NCBI RefSeq assembly: GCF_041468085.1
Contig: NZ_CP121014.1
Coordinates: 124,001 to 188,000 of the forward strand
Origin: Tistrella mobilis
Lineage (GTDB): Bacteria; Pseudomonadota; Alphaproteobacteria; Tistrellales; Tistrellaceae
Reading direction: 5' to 3'
Length of the DNA stretch: 64,000 nucleotides
Below, in pieces: positions 9,367-19,000 of the stretch. The notes under the pieces were generated by a model. The model worked only from the letters and a program-made list of their open reading frames with translations. It made no database searches and had not been told where the DNA came from. Within the stretch, counting starts at the first letter, position 1, and each line of letters opens with the position of its first letter. The position numbers were made by a program, and so were the translations under genes.

Positions 9367-9369
9367 CCC

Positions 9370-10428
9370 ATGACCGACATCATTGCGACCGACAGCACGG
9401 CGACCACCGCTCCCTTGCGTCTCTACGTCCAGGACGTCACGCTCCGCGACGGCATGCATGCCATCCGCCATCAGTACACGCTGGATCAGGTGACGGCGAT
9501 CGCCGCCGCGCTCGACCGGGCCGGCGTCGATGCGATCGAGATCGCCCATGGCGACGGGCTCGCGGGCTCGTCCTTCAATTACGGCTTCGGCCGCACCACC
9601 GATCTGGACTGGATCGAGGCCGCGGCCTCGGTGATCACCCGCGCGAAGCTCACCACCCTGCTGCTGCCCGGCATCGGCACCATTCATGATCTGGAGCGGG
9701 CCTTTGCCGCCGGCGTGCGCTCGGTCCGGGTCGCGACCCATTGCACCGAAGCCGATATCGCGAAGCAGCACATCGCCCATGCCCGCAAGCTGGGCATGGA
9801 CGTCTCGGGCTTCCTGATGATGAGCCATATGAACCCGCCCGATAAGCTGGCGGCGCAGGCGAAGCTGATGGAAGACTACGGCGCCCATTGCGTTTATGTG
9901 GTCGATTCGGGCGGTGCGCTCACCATGGCCGGTGTCGCCGACCGGGTGCGGGCTTTCCGCGAGGTGCTGGCGCCTGAAACCCAGATCGGCATCCATGCCC
10001 ATCACAACCTGTCGCTGGGCGTCGCCAATTCGGTGGTCGCGGTCGAATGCGGCGCGATCCGGGTCGATGCCTCGCTCGCGGGGCAGGGGGCCGGTGCCGG
10101 CAATGCGCCGCTGGAGGTGTTCATCGCCACCGCCGACCGCTATGGCTGGGCGCATGGCTGCGATCTGTATGCGCTGATGGATGCCGCCGACGATCTGGTC
10201 CGCCCGCTTCAGGACCGGCCGGTCAGGGTAGACCGCGAGACGCTGAGCCTCGGCTATGCCGGGGTCTATTCCAGCTTCCTGCGCCATGCCGAAACCGCCT
10301 CCGCCACCTATGGCGTCGATGTCCGCCGCATCCTGACCGAACTCGGCCGGCGCCGCATGGTCGGCGGCCAGGAGGACATGATCGTCGACGTGGCGCTGGA
10401 TCTGGCGCGCGAGGCGCCTCAGGGTTGA
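9370..10428 (+). CDS. mhpE: 4-hydroxy-2-oxovalerate aldolase
   Basis: This divalent-metal class II aldolase cleaves 4-hydroxy-2-oxovalerate into pyruvate and acetaldehyde, the last step of the meta pathway, and works in complex with the acylating dehydrogenase. The 352 residues match MhpE/DmpG/BphI. Landmarks are [14 protein letters not shown] (Asp and Arg of the active site) near residue 20, and the metal-binding [15 protein letters not shown]. The gene's last ten bases overlap the 3' end of a convergent TetR gene. Confidence 0.95.
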   Translation: MTDIIATDSTATTAPLRLYVQDVTLRDGMHAIRHQYTLDQVTAIAAALDRAGVDAIEIAHGDGLAGSSFNYGFGRTTDLDWIEAAASVITRAKLTTLLLPGIGTIHDLERAFAAGVRSVRVATHCTEADIAKQHIAHARKLGMDVSGFLMMSHMNPPDKLAAQAKLMEDYGAHCVYVVDSGGALTMAGVADRVRAFREVLAPETQIGIHAHHNLSLGVANSVVAVECGAIRVDASLAGQGAGAGNAPLEVFIATADRYGWAHGCDLYALMDAADDLVRPLQDRPVRVDRETLSLGYAGVYSSFLRHAETASATYGVDVRRILTELGRRRMVGGQEDMIVDVALDLAREAPQG

Positions 10429-11084
10429 GATGGGCTGCTGGTGGCGCCGTCCGGTGTCGTCGCCGCGGGGGCCGTCAGCAGCTCCATCACCTTGTCGATA
10501 TAGTCCTGCTCCGCCACCTGGTCGCCCAGCGTCTTGTGCAGCACGCTGTCGCCCATCATCGCGCAATAGGCGATGTAGGACCGCTTGCGCGCCTCGGCCT
10601 CGTCGAAACCGTGGTCGCGAAAGATCTGCTCGAAAAAGCTCATGCGGATCTGGTCCACCTCCCAGATCGCCTTGCGCGGCATTTCCACCCGCCGCGCCCA
10701 GTCGCGGATGCTGGTCTCGATCGCGGCGAAGGCCTGGGATTTCGGGCGGCGGGGCAGGATCAGCAGGCGGCGCAGGCGTTCGATCCCGGCCGGGCCCGCC
10801 TTGGTGACGTTGCGGATGACGTTCAGCGTCATCCGGCTGCGCCAGGTGTTCAGCATCGCCGCCAGCAGGTCGCTGCGCTTCTTGAAGTGCCAGTAGAAGC
10901 TGCCCTTGGTGACGCCCAGCCTGTCGCACAGCTTGTGCAGCTGGATGCCGCGGACGTTCTCGTCCACCAGGATGTCGATCGCGGCCTCCACCCAGTCGGC
11001 CTCGGTCAAAGGCCGGTCCTTGACACGCTTCGTGGGGGCGCGGCGGCGCTTTTCGGGCGGGGCGGTCTCGCTGGTCTCGGCCAT
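10419..11084 (-). CDS. TetR family regulator within the aromatic cluster
   Basis: This is a one-domain repressor-type protein with an N-terminal helix-turn-helix ([31 protein letters not shown], shown here only as landmarks IQLHKL and GSFYWHF) and a helical ligand domain. The frame stays open further upstream, but the ATG at 11084 gives 221 residues, typical for the family, and starts with a charged linker ([15 protein letters not shown]). It is transcribed away from the ferredoxin reductase and converges with the aldolase gene, overlapping it by ten bases. It probably senses an aromatic pathway metabolite and controls this cluster. That is inference from position. A GGGGGC-A-GCCCCC inverted repeat at 11113-11125 lies in the divergent gap but is too GC-only to call an operator. 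Confidence 0.9.
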   Translation of the reverse strand: MAETSETAPPEKRRRAPTKRVKDRPLTEADWVEAAIDILVDENVRGIQLHKLCDRLGVTKGSFYWHFKKRSDLLAAMLNTWRSRMTLNVIRNVTKAGPAGIERLRRLLILPRRPKSQAFAAIETSIRDWARRVEMPRKAIWEVDQIRMSFFEQIFRDHGFDEAEARKRSYIAYCAMMGDSVLHKTLGDQVAEQDYIDKVMELLTAPAATTPDGATSSPSQP

Positions 11085-11241
11085 GTCTCGGGATATCCGG
11101 TGGTTCCGCAACGGGGGCAGCCCCCCTTGCACTGAAACAAGCCGCCACAATACCCCAGGGTCTTGCCGTGTCCATGGGGCAAAAGCGGGCCAGGGGTCGA
11201 AAGCGGGCGCCCACGTGCGCTCGCGACCAATTGAAAGGCAG

Positions 11242-12474
11242 ATGAAGATGAGCCAGATCGTGATCATCGGCGGCGGCCAGGCCGGTGGGGCCGCGGCATT
11301 GGCCCTCAGGCGCCATGGCGCGACCGGCCCCATCACCCTGATCGGTCGCGAAGCGCTGCCGCCCTATGAACGTCCGGCGCTCTCCAAGGGTCTGCTGCTG
11401 GGCGAGACCCCCTTCGACCGGCTGGTCGTGCTGTCCGAAGCCGTCGCGGCCGAACAGGCGATCACGCTCCGCCTCGGCACCACCGTTACCGCCATCGACC
11501 GGGCGGCGCAGACGGTGACCACCGATGCCGGCGACGTTCTGCCATACGGAACCCTGATCCTGGCCACCGGCGGTCGCGCCCGCGCGCTGCCGGGGCTTGC
11601 CCCCGATGGCCGCGACATCTTCGCCATCCGCACCGCCGCCGATGCCGGGGGGATCCGCGCGCGCATGGCCCGGTCCCGCTCCCTGCTCGTGATCGGCGGC
11701 GGCTGGCTGGGGCTGGAGGTCGCGGCCAGCGCCCGCAAGACGGGGCTCGACGTCACCCTGGTCGAGGCGGGCCCCCGGCTCTGCGGCCGGGTGCTGCCGC
11801 CCGTGGTTTCGGCCATCCTGGCCGATCTCCATACCCGCCGCGGGGTGGATCTGCGTCTTGGCGACGCCCCGGTCTCGCTGACCCCGGCCGATGGCGGCGT
11901 CTCGGCGCGTCTGGCCTCGGGCGCGGTTCTGGCCGCCGACATGGCCGTGGTCGCGGTCGGTCTGACGGTCGAGGACGATCTGGCCCGCGCCGCCGGTCTC
12001 GCCACCGCCGACGGCATCCTGACCGATCCGGCCGGCCGCACCGAAGACCCGGCGATTTTCGCCATCGGCGACGTGGCCCGCACCCCGCACCCCGCCCTGG
12101 GCAGCGCCGCCCGCCTGGAAAGCTGGCAGATGGCCAATCTCCAGGCCGAGACGGCGGCGCGCGCGATCCTGAATCTCCCGGTTCCGTCGGCCGAAACCCC
12201 CTGGTTCTGGTCGGATCAGTACGACGTCAACCTCCAGATCCTGGGCCTGCCCGACATGGCGGTGCAGCCCATCCGGCGCGGCAGTCCTGAAACCGGCCGC
12301 GGCAGCCTGCTCTGGCTGGACCCGGCCGAACGCCTCTGCGCCGTCATCGCCCTTAACGCCCCCCGCGACATCGCCATGGCCCGCCGCCTGATCGGCACCG
12401 GCCTGGTCATCGACCGCCCCCGCGCCGCCGATGCGGCGGTACCGCTGAAGGATGCGGTGTTCCGGGCGGCGTGA
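11242..12474 (+). CDS. Ferredoxin reductase (FAD/NADH) of the dioxygenase system
   Basis: This FAD- and NADH-dependent reductase feeds electrons to the Rieske ferredoxin at 3.4 kb. The 410 residues match BphA4/HcaD. The FAD motif is IVIIGGGQAGGAAALALRR at the N-terminus, the NADH motif is LLVIGGGWLGLEVAASARK near the middle, and IFAIGDVA is the second FAD-contact motif. The C-terminal reductase domain contains PWFWSDQYDVNLQILG. A second ATG lies two codons later (11248), and either is possible after the AAAGGCAG site. The gene is split from the oxygenase genes by an opposing TetR gene, so it must have its own promoter in the 157-base divergent gap. Confidence 0.93.
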   Translation: MKMSQIVIIGGGQAGGAAALALRRHGATGPITLIGREALPPYERPALSKGLLLGETPFDRLVVLSEAVAAEQAITLRLGTTVTAIDRAAQTVTTDAGDVLPYGTLILATGGRARALPGLAPDGRDIFAIRTAADAGGIRARMARSRSLLVIGGGWLGLEVAASARKTGLDVTLVEAGPRLCGRVLPPVVSAILADLHTRRGVDLRLGDAPVSLTPADGGVSARLASGAVLAADMAVVAVGLTVEDDLARAAGLATADGILTDPAGRTEDPAIFAIGDVARTPHPALGSAARLESWQMANLQAETAARAILNLPVPSAETPWFWSDQYDVNLQILGLPDMAVQPIRRGSPETGRGSLLWLDPAERLCAVIALNAPRDIAMARRLIGTGLVIDRPRAADAAVPLKDAVFRAA

Positions 12475-12588
12475 GGTGCCGGCAGGGCTTGCGGGGCGGG
12501 AGAACACGACGGATGATGTCGTCTCACTTTCCGGGACGATCTGTCGTGTCTTCTGCCGCTCCCCTGCCTTGCCCCGCATTGCTGCACC

Positions 12589-13377
12589 ATGGCTGAAGAT
12601 CTGCTCTTCGGCTTCGCACCCGCCGACCTCGCCCCCGCCGACCTCGCCGGCGCCGGCCTTGCCATCTTCGTGGCCGGGCTGCTGCGCGGCTTCACCGGTT
12701 TCGGTTTCGCACTTGCCGCCGTGCCGCTTGCGGGGCTGGTGCTGCCGCCCGGGATGATCGTGCCGGTGGTGATGCTCACCCAGCTGGTGATCGGCAGTGC
12801 CGATGCGGTGCGCGAAAGGCGGGCGGTGGACTGGCAGTTGATGGGCTGGCTGACCCTCGGGCTTGCCATCGCCACCCCGCTCGGCACCTGGGCACTGGTG
12901 GCGCTGCCGGGCGACATCACCCGGATCGTGATCGCCTGCATCGTGCTGCTCGGTGCCGCAGCCGCCTGGCGGCCGCCGCGGGCGGAAGCTGCGGGCAAGG
13001 GCGGCCTGTTGCATGCCCGCATCACCCGGCTGGGGGTCGGGCTGGTGGCGGGGCTGTTCACCGGGCTTGCCGCCATGCCCGGCCCGCCGGTGGTGGCCTA
13101 TATGCTGGCGGCGGAGCGGGATCCGCGGATCATCCGCGCGACGCTGATGGTGTTCTTCTTCTTCACCGCCATCACCGGCTGTGCCAGTGCCTGGTTCGCC
13201 GGGCTGATCGGCTGGCCGGAGCTGGTGATGTCTGCGGCCGCCCTGCCGCTGGTGGTGGGCGGCAGTGCGATCGGGGCGGCGGGTTTCCGCCGGGCCGATG
13301 CCCGCCACTACCGCCCGGCGGCGCTGGTGGTGCTGGTGGGGGCGGCCGTCGTGACCCTTGCGCGTGAGATCCTGTAA
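12589..13377 (+). CDS. TauE/SafE family membrane permease
   Basis: This integral membrane protein of 262 residues belongs to the TauE/SafE (sulfite exporter) family, with about eight predicted hydrophobic helices in two repeats. Typical stretches are AGLLRGFTGFGFALAAVPL near the N-terminus and GLFTGLAAMPGPPVVAYML in the second half, which correspond to the family's repeated glycine-rich motifs. Members move sulfite, sulfoacetate or other small organic anions. No substrate can be assigned. The ATG at 12589 has no strong ribosome site. It stands alone after a 114-base gap that follows the ferredoxin reductase and in which I see nothing. Confidence 0.85.
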   Translation: MAEDLLFGFAPADLAPADLAGAGLAIFVAGLLRGFTGFGFALAAVPLAGLVLPPGMIVPVVMLTQLVIGSADAVRERRAVDWQLMGWLTLGLAIATPLGTWALVALPGDITRIVIACIVLLGAAAAWRPPRAEAAGKGGLLHARITRLGVGLVAGLFTGLAAMPGPPVVAYMLAAERDPRIIRATLMVFFFFTAITGCASAWFAGLIGWPELVMSAAALPLVVGGSAIGAAGFRRADARHYRPAALVVLVGAAVVTLAREIL

Positions 13378-13492
13378 CTTCGGGGATCCCCGTCACGGCC
13401 GGCAAGCCGCTGGCTTCGCTGCGCCGGGCGGGCTATAAGCCGAAGATCGACGTTTCCGTCATCTCTCCGCAACCGACGCCGACGAGGCCGCC

Positions 13493-14659
13493 ATGCCTCT
13501 CGATCCCGACACCCTGTTGGCGAGCAGCATGTTCATCAACGCCTCGGGCGCCATCGTGTTCAGCCTGTTCTGGCTGGCCGATCGCCGCGCGCCGGAACTT
13601 GCACTCTGGGCGGCCGGCTATGTCCTGGTCTCGCTCGGCCTGCTCGGCATGATGCTGCTGCCCACCACCGAATACCCGTCCGCCTGGGCGGGTGGCGCGG
13701 TCTTCCTGCTCTGCGGCATCTCGCCCGCCTGTTTCTGGCTGGGCACGCGCTATTTCGACGGGATCCGCCCGGTCTGGCGGGGGCCGGCGCTGATCGTCGG
13801 GGCGATTCCCGGGCTGCACCACGTCGCGGCGACCGAACTCGGCCATCCGCCGGCCACCGTTGCGGCCACGTCCGCGCTTCTGCTGGCGGTGCTCTACGCC
13901 GTGAACACTCATGTTCTTGCGCGTGGCCTCGGTCGTGATGCCGGCCTGTCCGGGCGCTGGCCGGTCGCACGGTCGGTGATGACCCTCTGCATCGGTCTTT
14001 ACGGTCTCAGTTTCCTTGCCTCCGCGCTGGTCATCTGGCAGGGCGGCGGATCGGCGATGACGGCCGTGATCGTCATCGTTTCCGTGATCGACAACCTGCT
14101 GGGCGTGATCTCGTGCATCGCGCTTGCCGGCATGCTGTGGGAACGTGCCCGGGCCGACCTTGCCCGCGAAGCGCGGATCGATCCGTTGACCGGCCTGTTC
14201 AACCGCCGCGGCCTGCATGAAGGCGCCCGCCCCTGGCTGGCCCGCACCCGGCCGCTGGTCGTGATCATCGCCGATATCGACCGGTTCAAGCGGATCAACG
14301 ACGCCCACGGCCATGCCGGGGGCGACACCGTGCTCACCACCTTCGCCCATCTGATCCGCGATGTCTGCCCGGCCGAAGACAGCCTGCTGGCCCGGATCGG
14401 CGGCGAGGAATTCGTGATCCTGCTGCGCCATGCCGACCCCGATGCCGCCCGCCATTTCGCCGAACGGCTTCGCCGCGCGGTCGAAACCGGCAGCTTTCTG
14501 GTGGGGGGCGAACGGCTCGCGATCACCGTCAGCATCGGCCTCGCCTTCCCCGCGGCCGACGACACCGACCTCACCCCCGCCCTGGAACGCGCCGACCGCG
14601 CGCTTTATGCCGCCAAGCGCGGCGGGCGCAACCGGGTGGAAGAACTGGCCGCGGTCTGA
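13493..14659 (+). CDS. Membrane-anchored diguanylate cyclase (GGDEF)
   Basis: This protein probably makes cyclic di-GMP. The first half (about residues 1-220) has about six hydrophobic segments, such as ALIVGAIPGL and TLCIGLYGLSFLASALVIW. The second half is a GGDEF domain, with the active loop GGEEF at residues 303-307 and the metal site IADIDRFKRINDAHGHAGGD before it. The usual inhibitory RxxD site just ahead of the active loop is absent (the segment reads CPAEDSLLARI), so product inhibition through that site is not expected. The membrane part may sense a signal but matches no domain I can name. A 115-base gap upstream holds no obvious gene. Confidence 0.92.
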   Translation: MPLDPDTLLASSMFINASGAIVFSLFWLADRRAPELALWAAGYVLVSLGLLGMMLLPTTEYPSAWAGGAVFLLCGISPACFWLGTRYFDGIRPVWRGPALIVGAIPGLHHVAATELGHPPATVAATSALLLAVLYAVNTHVLARGLGRDAGLSGRWPVARSVMTLCIGLYGLSFLASALVIWQGGGSAMTAVIVIVSVIDNLLGVISCIALAGMLWERARADLAREARIDPLTGLFNRRGLHEGARPWLARTRPLVVIIADIDRFKRINDAHGHAGGDTVLTTFAHLIRDVCPAEDSLLARIGGEEFVILLRHADPDAARHFAERLRRAVETGSFLVGGERLAITVSIGLAFPAADDTDLTPALERADRALYAAKRGGRNRVEELAAV

Positions 14660-14669
14660 CCGGCCGGCC

Positions 14670-15860
14670 TCAGACCACCTGTCCTGCCGCCCAGCCCGAC
14701 GACCAGGCCCATTGGAAATTATAGCCGCCCAGCCAGCCGGTCACGTCGACCACCTCGCCGATGAAGTGCAGGCCGGGCAGTTTGCGCGCCATCATCGTCT
14801 TCTGGTCCAGATCGCGGGTGTCGATGCCGCCCAGCGTCACCTCGGCGGTACGATAGCCTTCGGTGCCGGCCGGGCGGATCCGCCAGGCGCCGACCGCATC
14901 GGCAAGCGCCTTCAGGCGCTTGTCCGCCAGATCCGCCAGCCGGGCCGTCTCCACCCCGTGATCCTCGGCGATGCGCTGCGCCAGCCGGCGTGGCAGCAGG
15001 CGCGAGAGCACCGTCACCGGCGCCTGCCGGCCGTTTTCCGCGCGGGCCTGGCGCAGCAGCTCGAAGACGTCGGTGCCGGGGGCCATGTCGACTACGATGT
15101 CGCGGCCGTCGCGCCAGAAGGACGAGATCTGCAGGATCGCCGGGCCGCTGAGCCCGCGATGGGTGAAGAGCAGTGCCTCGTCGAAACCCGTGCCGTCGCA
15201 GGCGACACGAGCCTCGACCGCAACCCCTGCGAGCGGCTTCACGCGGGCGAGATCCTCGGGTGCGAAGGTCAGCGGCACCAGCGCCGGCCGGGTCTCGGTC
15301 ACCCTCAACCCGAACCGGCGGGCCAGATCATAGCCGAAGCCGGTGGCGCCAATCTTGGGGATCGACAACCCGCCCGAGGCGATCACCAGCGAGGCGCAGC
15401 TGACGGTCTCGTTGCCGAGGCGCAGCCGGAAGCCGCCATCGGCTGCCGCCTCCACAGTCTCCACCCCGGTGGACAACGCCAGATCCACGCCGCCCGCCGC
15501 CATCTCGTCGGTCAGCATGGTGATGATCTGCATCGCGCTGTCATCGCAGAACAGCTGACCCAGGGTCTTTTCATGGAAGCCGATGCCGTGGCGGCGCACC
15601 AGGGCGATGAAATCCTGGCAGGTATAGCGCGACAGCGCTGAAATGCAGAAGCGCGGGTTGTTCGACAGGAAGTTCCGTGGTGCGGTATGAATATTGGTAA
15701 AATTGCACCGCCCGCCGCCCGAAATGCGGATCTTCTCACCCGGTGTCTGTGCATGATCGATGACCAGCACCCGGCGCCCCCGCCGCCCGGCCTCTGCCGC
15801 ACACATCATGCCGGCGGCACCGGCGCCGATGATCACCACGTCGCGATATCGCGTCTTCAT
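14670..15860 (-). CDS. BaiN/HI0933-type FAD-dependent oxidoreductase
   Basis: This flavoprotein of 396 residues belongs to the HI0933/BaiN/RdsA family. The FAD-binding motif VVIIGAGAAGMMCAAEAGRRG is at residues 8-28, GGGRCNFTN follows near 50, and the C-terminal LHFIGEVVDVTGWLGGYNFQWA is diagnostic for the family. The frame is open for 54 codons upstream, but the ATG at 15860 directly precedes the FAD fold and gives the family length. Enzymes of this group reduce unsaturated or aromatic compounds. The substrate here is unknown. It converges with the diguanylate cyclase gene, with ten bases between the stop codons, and diverges from the sensor kinase. Confidence 0.92.
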   Translation of the reverse strand: MKTRYRDVVIIGAGAAGMMCAAEAGRRGRRVLVIDHAQTPGEKIRISGGGRCNFTNIHTAPRNFLSNNPRFCISALSRYTCQDFIALVRRHGIGFHEKTLGQLFCDDSAMQIITMLTDEMAAGGVDLALSTGVETVEAAADGGFRLRLGNETVSCASLVIASGGLSIPKIGATGFGYDLARRFGLRVTETRPALVPLTFAPEDLARVKPLAGVAVEARVACDGTGFDEALLFTHRGLSGPAILQISSFWRDGRDIVVDMAPGTDVFELLRQARAENGRQAPVTVLSRLLPRRLAQRIAEDHGVETARLADLADKRLKALADAVGAWRIRPAGTEGYRTAEVTLGGIDTRDLDQKTMMARKLPGLHFIGEVVDVTGWLGGYNFQWAWSSGWAAGQVV

Positions 15861-16051
15861 TCCGGACGTCACCTCAAAGCTGAGGCTTTGCTCTACCACG
15901 AGCCTTGCGCCGGCTGAAGGGCCACCCTGCGGAAAACACGGCATCGTATGAGAATTTCTTAACCGCTTCCGGGTTACAAAACCGGGACAAAGGCCAGCCC
16001 TGCCGCGATGGTTTCCGGACAAAAGGGGGGCGAGAGAGGCGGGGCATCGGC

Positions 16052-19000
16052 ATGGCGCGTCGGTCTTGGTTGGGCAATAGGGAACGGGGGCACCGGCAAC
16101 GGATGCTCCGGTTGCCGTATGTCCGCATCGTGCCGCTCGTCGTGGTGTTCTCGGGGCTGCTTGTCGCGCTCAATGCCTGGTATGTCCAGCGCGACGAGAA
16201 CCGCGCCGAAACCCGGGCCCGGCTTGATATGGCGGCCGAAGAGGTCGTCGAGACGCTGACCGGCCGGCTGCGCAGCGTCGAACATGTGCTGCACGGCGCC
16301 CGTGGCGCCATGATCGCCGTGGGGTCGCGCGGCCTGGATGCGGAACGTTTCCGCCGCTTCGCCGAGGCGGTCGATCTTCGCGAGGAACTGCCGGGTGCGC
16401 TCGCCCTCGGCTTCGTGCGCCGGGTCGCAACGGCAGATCTCACCGCCTTCCAGGCCCGCGAGCACTGGGAAGGCCGCCACGATTTCCATATACAGCCGGT
16501 CCTGCCGGGGCGGCAGGGTGAGCATCTGATCGTGGAATACCTGTCTCCCGGGGCTGCCGCCGGGCTTGCCGCCGGGCAGGACCTGATGGCCGACCCGGCG
16601 ATCCGGGATGCGGCGCAGGCGGCGTTGGCGACCGGTGCGCCGACCCTCAGTGCCCCCCTGATCCTGCACCCGTCCGGATCGGACGACGAGATGACCGGCA
16701 TGATCATGGCCCTGCCGATGCGCAGCGCATCGCAGGGACCGGCGGATGCCCTGCTGATCATGTCCCTGGCGGTCGACCGTGTTCTCGGCCCGGGCCTTGG
16801 GCGCGACTGCAGCCTGATGGTGATGATTTCCGACGTCACCGACCATGCCGGCGGCGCGATCCTGCAGTTGAGCGGCCCGGCCGGGCTTGCCGACATGCGG
16901 GTCCGGCTGCCGGTGACCCTTTTCGGGCGGGACTGGCGTGTCGATGTTGTGCCGACCGCGGTCTTCGTCGACCGGTTGAACCTTCTGTCGCCCTGGTGGG
17001 TGGCGGCCAGCCATTTCGGCCTCGCGGTCATCGCCGGCCTGCTGGCCTATCTGCTTCTGGCCCGGCTGGAACGGCGGCTGCGCGATGATGCGCGCCGGCT
17101 GGCCGCAGCCGATGAGCTGGAGCGGCTGGTCGGGATGCGGACGGCCGAACTCCGCGAGCGTGAGGCACGTTTCCGCGCCATCACCGAATTGTCGGCCGAC
17201 TGGTACTGGCAGACCGATACCGACGGCCGGTTCACCGAGATTTCGGGCGGGATCGAGCGTCTGGGTCTGGGGGCCACGGACGCCATCGGCCGGAGCCGCC
17301 GGGAGATGGCGGTGGATCCGGATGATCCGGGCCTTGCGATCCATGACGCGCTGGTTGCCCGCCGCCGGCCCTTCCGCCGTGTCGCCTATCGTATCGCCGA
17401 TGGCAAGGGGGTGGTGCGCACCATCGAGATCAGCGGCGACCCGATCTTCGGGCCCGACGGCCGGTTCCAGGGCTATCGCGGATCGGGCCGCGACGTCACC
17501 GAAGACGTCGCTGCAAGGCGGGAGATCGAGCAGGCCTATGCCACCATCGCCGGCGTTCTGGATGCATCGCTGAACGCCGTTTTCGTCTATGTGGCCGAGC
17601 GTGACGAGGCGGGGCGGCTGATCGATCTGCGCCTCAGCATGATCAACGCGGCCGGCGAGGCGCTGTCGGGGGTGCGCGCCGAAAAAGTGATCGGCAACTC
17701 CCTGCGGGGGAGCCTGCTACCCGGCGAGGAAGAGATCTTCCGCCGTGCCCGCAGCGTGGTCGAAACCGGCCGTCCCGAGCGCCTTTATCAGCTGGTCCAC
17801 CGCGCAGGCCGCGACATCTGGGTCATGATCCAGACCGTCCGGCTGGGGGATGGTTGCGTGATCACGGCGGCCGACGTCACCGAAGCCCGGATCCGCGAGG
17901 CCCGGCTGCGCGAAAGCGAGGCGCGGTTGCAGGCGATGATCGGCACGGTGGGCGTGGGCATCGTCGTGCTGGATGGCGAGGGCCAGGTCACGATGATGAA
18001 CGCGGCCGGCGAGCGCCTGTTCGATCGCCGGGCCGATGAGGTGGTGGGCGAGAATTTCTGCCATCTGGTGCCGAGGCCCGAAGGGCTGGAGGCTGCCGGC
18101 GACAGTGAGTGCCGCGGCTCGATCGCTGATGGCTGCGGCAGGATCCATCAGGCGATCGCCCTCAGGGCCGACGGTGCTGCGGTGCCGGTCGAGGTTTCGA
18201 TCGGGTCTTTCGACACCGGTGACGGCCCGATGTATGTGGTCGCGATCGCCGACATGACCGAGCGCAACCGCTCCATGGCCGAGTTGCGCCGCGCGCGGGA
18301 AGAGGCGGATGCCGCCAATGCCGCCAAATCGGCCTTCCTCGCCAATATGAGCCACGAGATCCGCACGCCGATGAACGGTGTGACCGGCATGCTCCAGATC
18401 CTGCTCGGCACCCCCCTCGATGCCGATCAGCGGCGCTATGCCGAGGTTGCCCGCGACAGCGCCGACAGCCTGCTTGGGCTGATCGACGATATTCTCGACC
18501 TGTCCAAGCTTGAAGCCGGCCGCATGGAGCTGGAGCGCCTGCCCTTCGATCTGGAGGATCTGGTCGACGGGGTGGTGGCGATCCTGGCGCCGCGGGCGCG
18601 GGACCGCCGCATCGATCTGGCCGGCGTGGTCGACCCGTCGGCGGTCGGCAGCTGGATCGGCGATCCCACCCGTATCCGGCAGATCCTGGTCAATCTGGCA
18701 GGCAATGCGGTCAAGTTCACCGCCGCCGGCCATGTGTCGATCGAGGTCTCGGCCCTGGCCGATACGGAGGGGCGCGGGCGGTTGCGCTTCCGGGTGGAAG
18801 ATACCGGCGTCGGCATCGCGGCCGATCATCTGGAGCAGCTGTTCCGGCCCTTCTCCCAGGCCGATGCCTCCGTCACCCGCCGCTTCGGCGGCACGGGGCT
18901 GGGCCTTGCGATCTGCCGTGATCTGACCGCGCTGATGGGCGGCACGATCGGGGTCGAGAGCCGCGAGGGCGAGGGCTCGGTGTTCACGGTCGAGATCGGG

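Noticed and set aside
11113-11125. GGGGGC-A-GCCCCC as the operator of the aromatic-cluster TetR
   Set aside because: An all-GC dyad is frequent by chance in this composition and has no second copy in the cluster.
8035-13308. A minus-strand open frame of more than 1700 codons across the catabolic genes
   Set aside because: It is antisense to well-supported genes, has the low-complexity His/Gly/Arg composition of shadow frames in GC-rich DNA, and matches no family.
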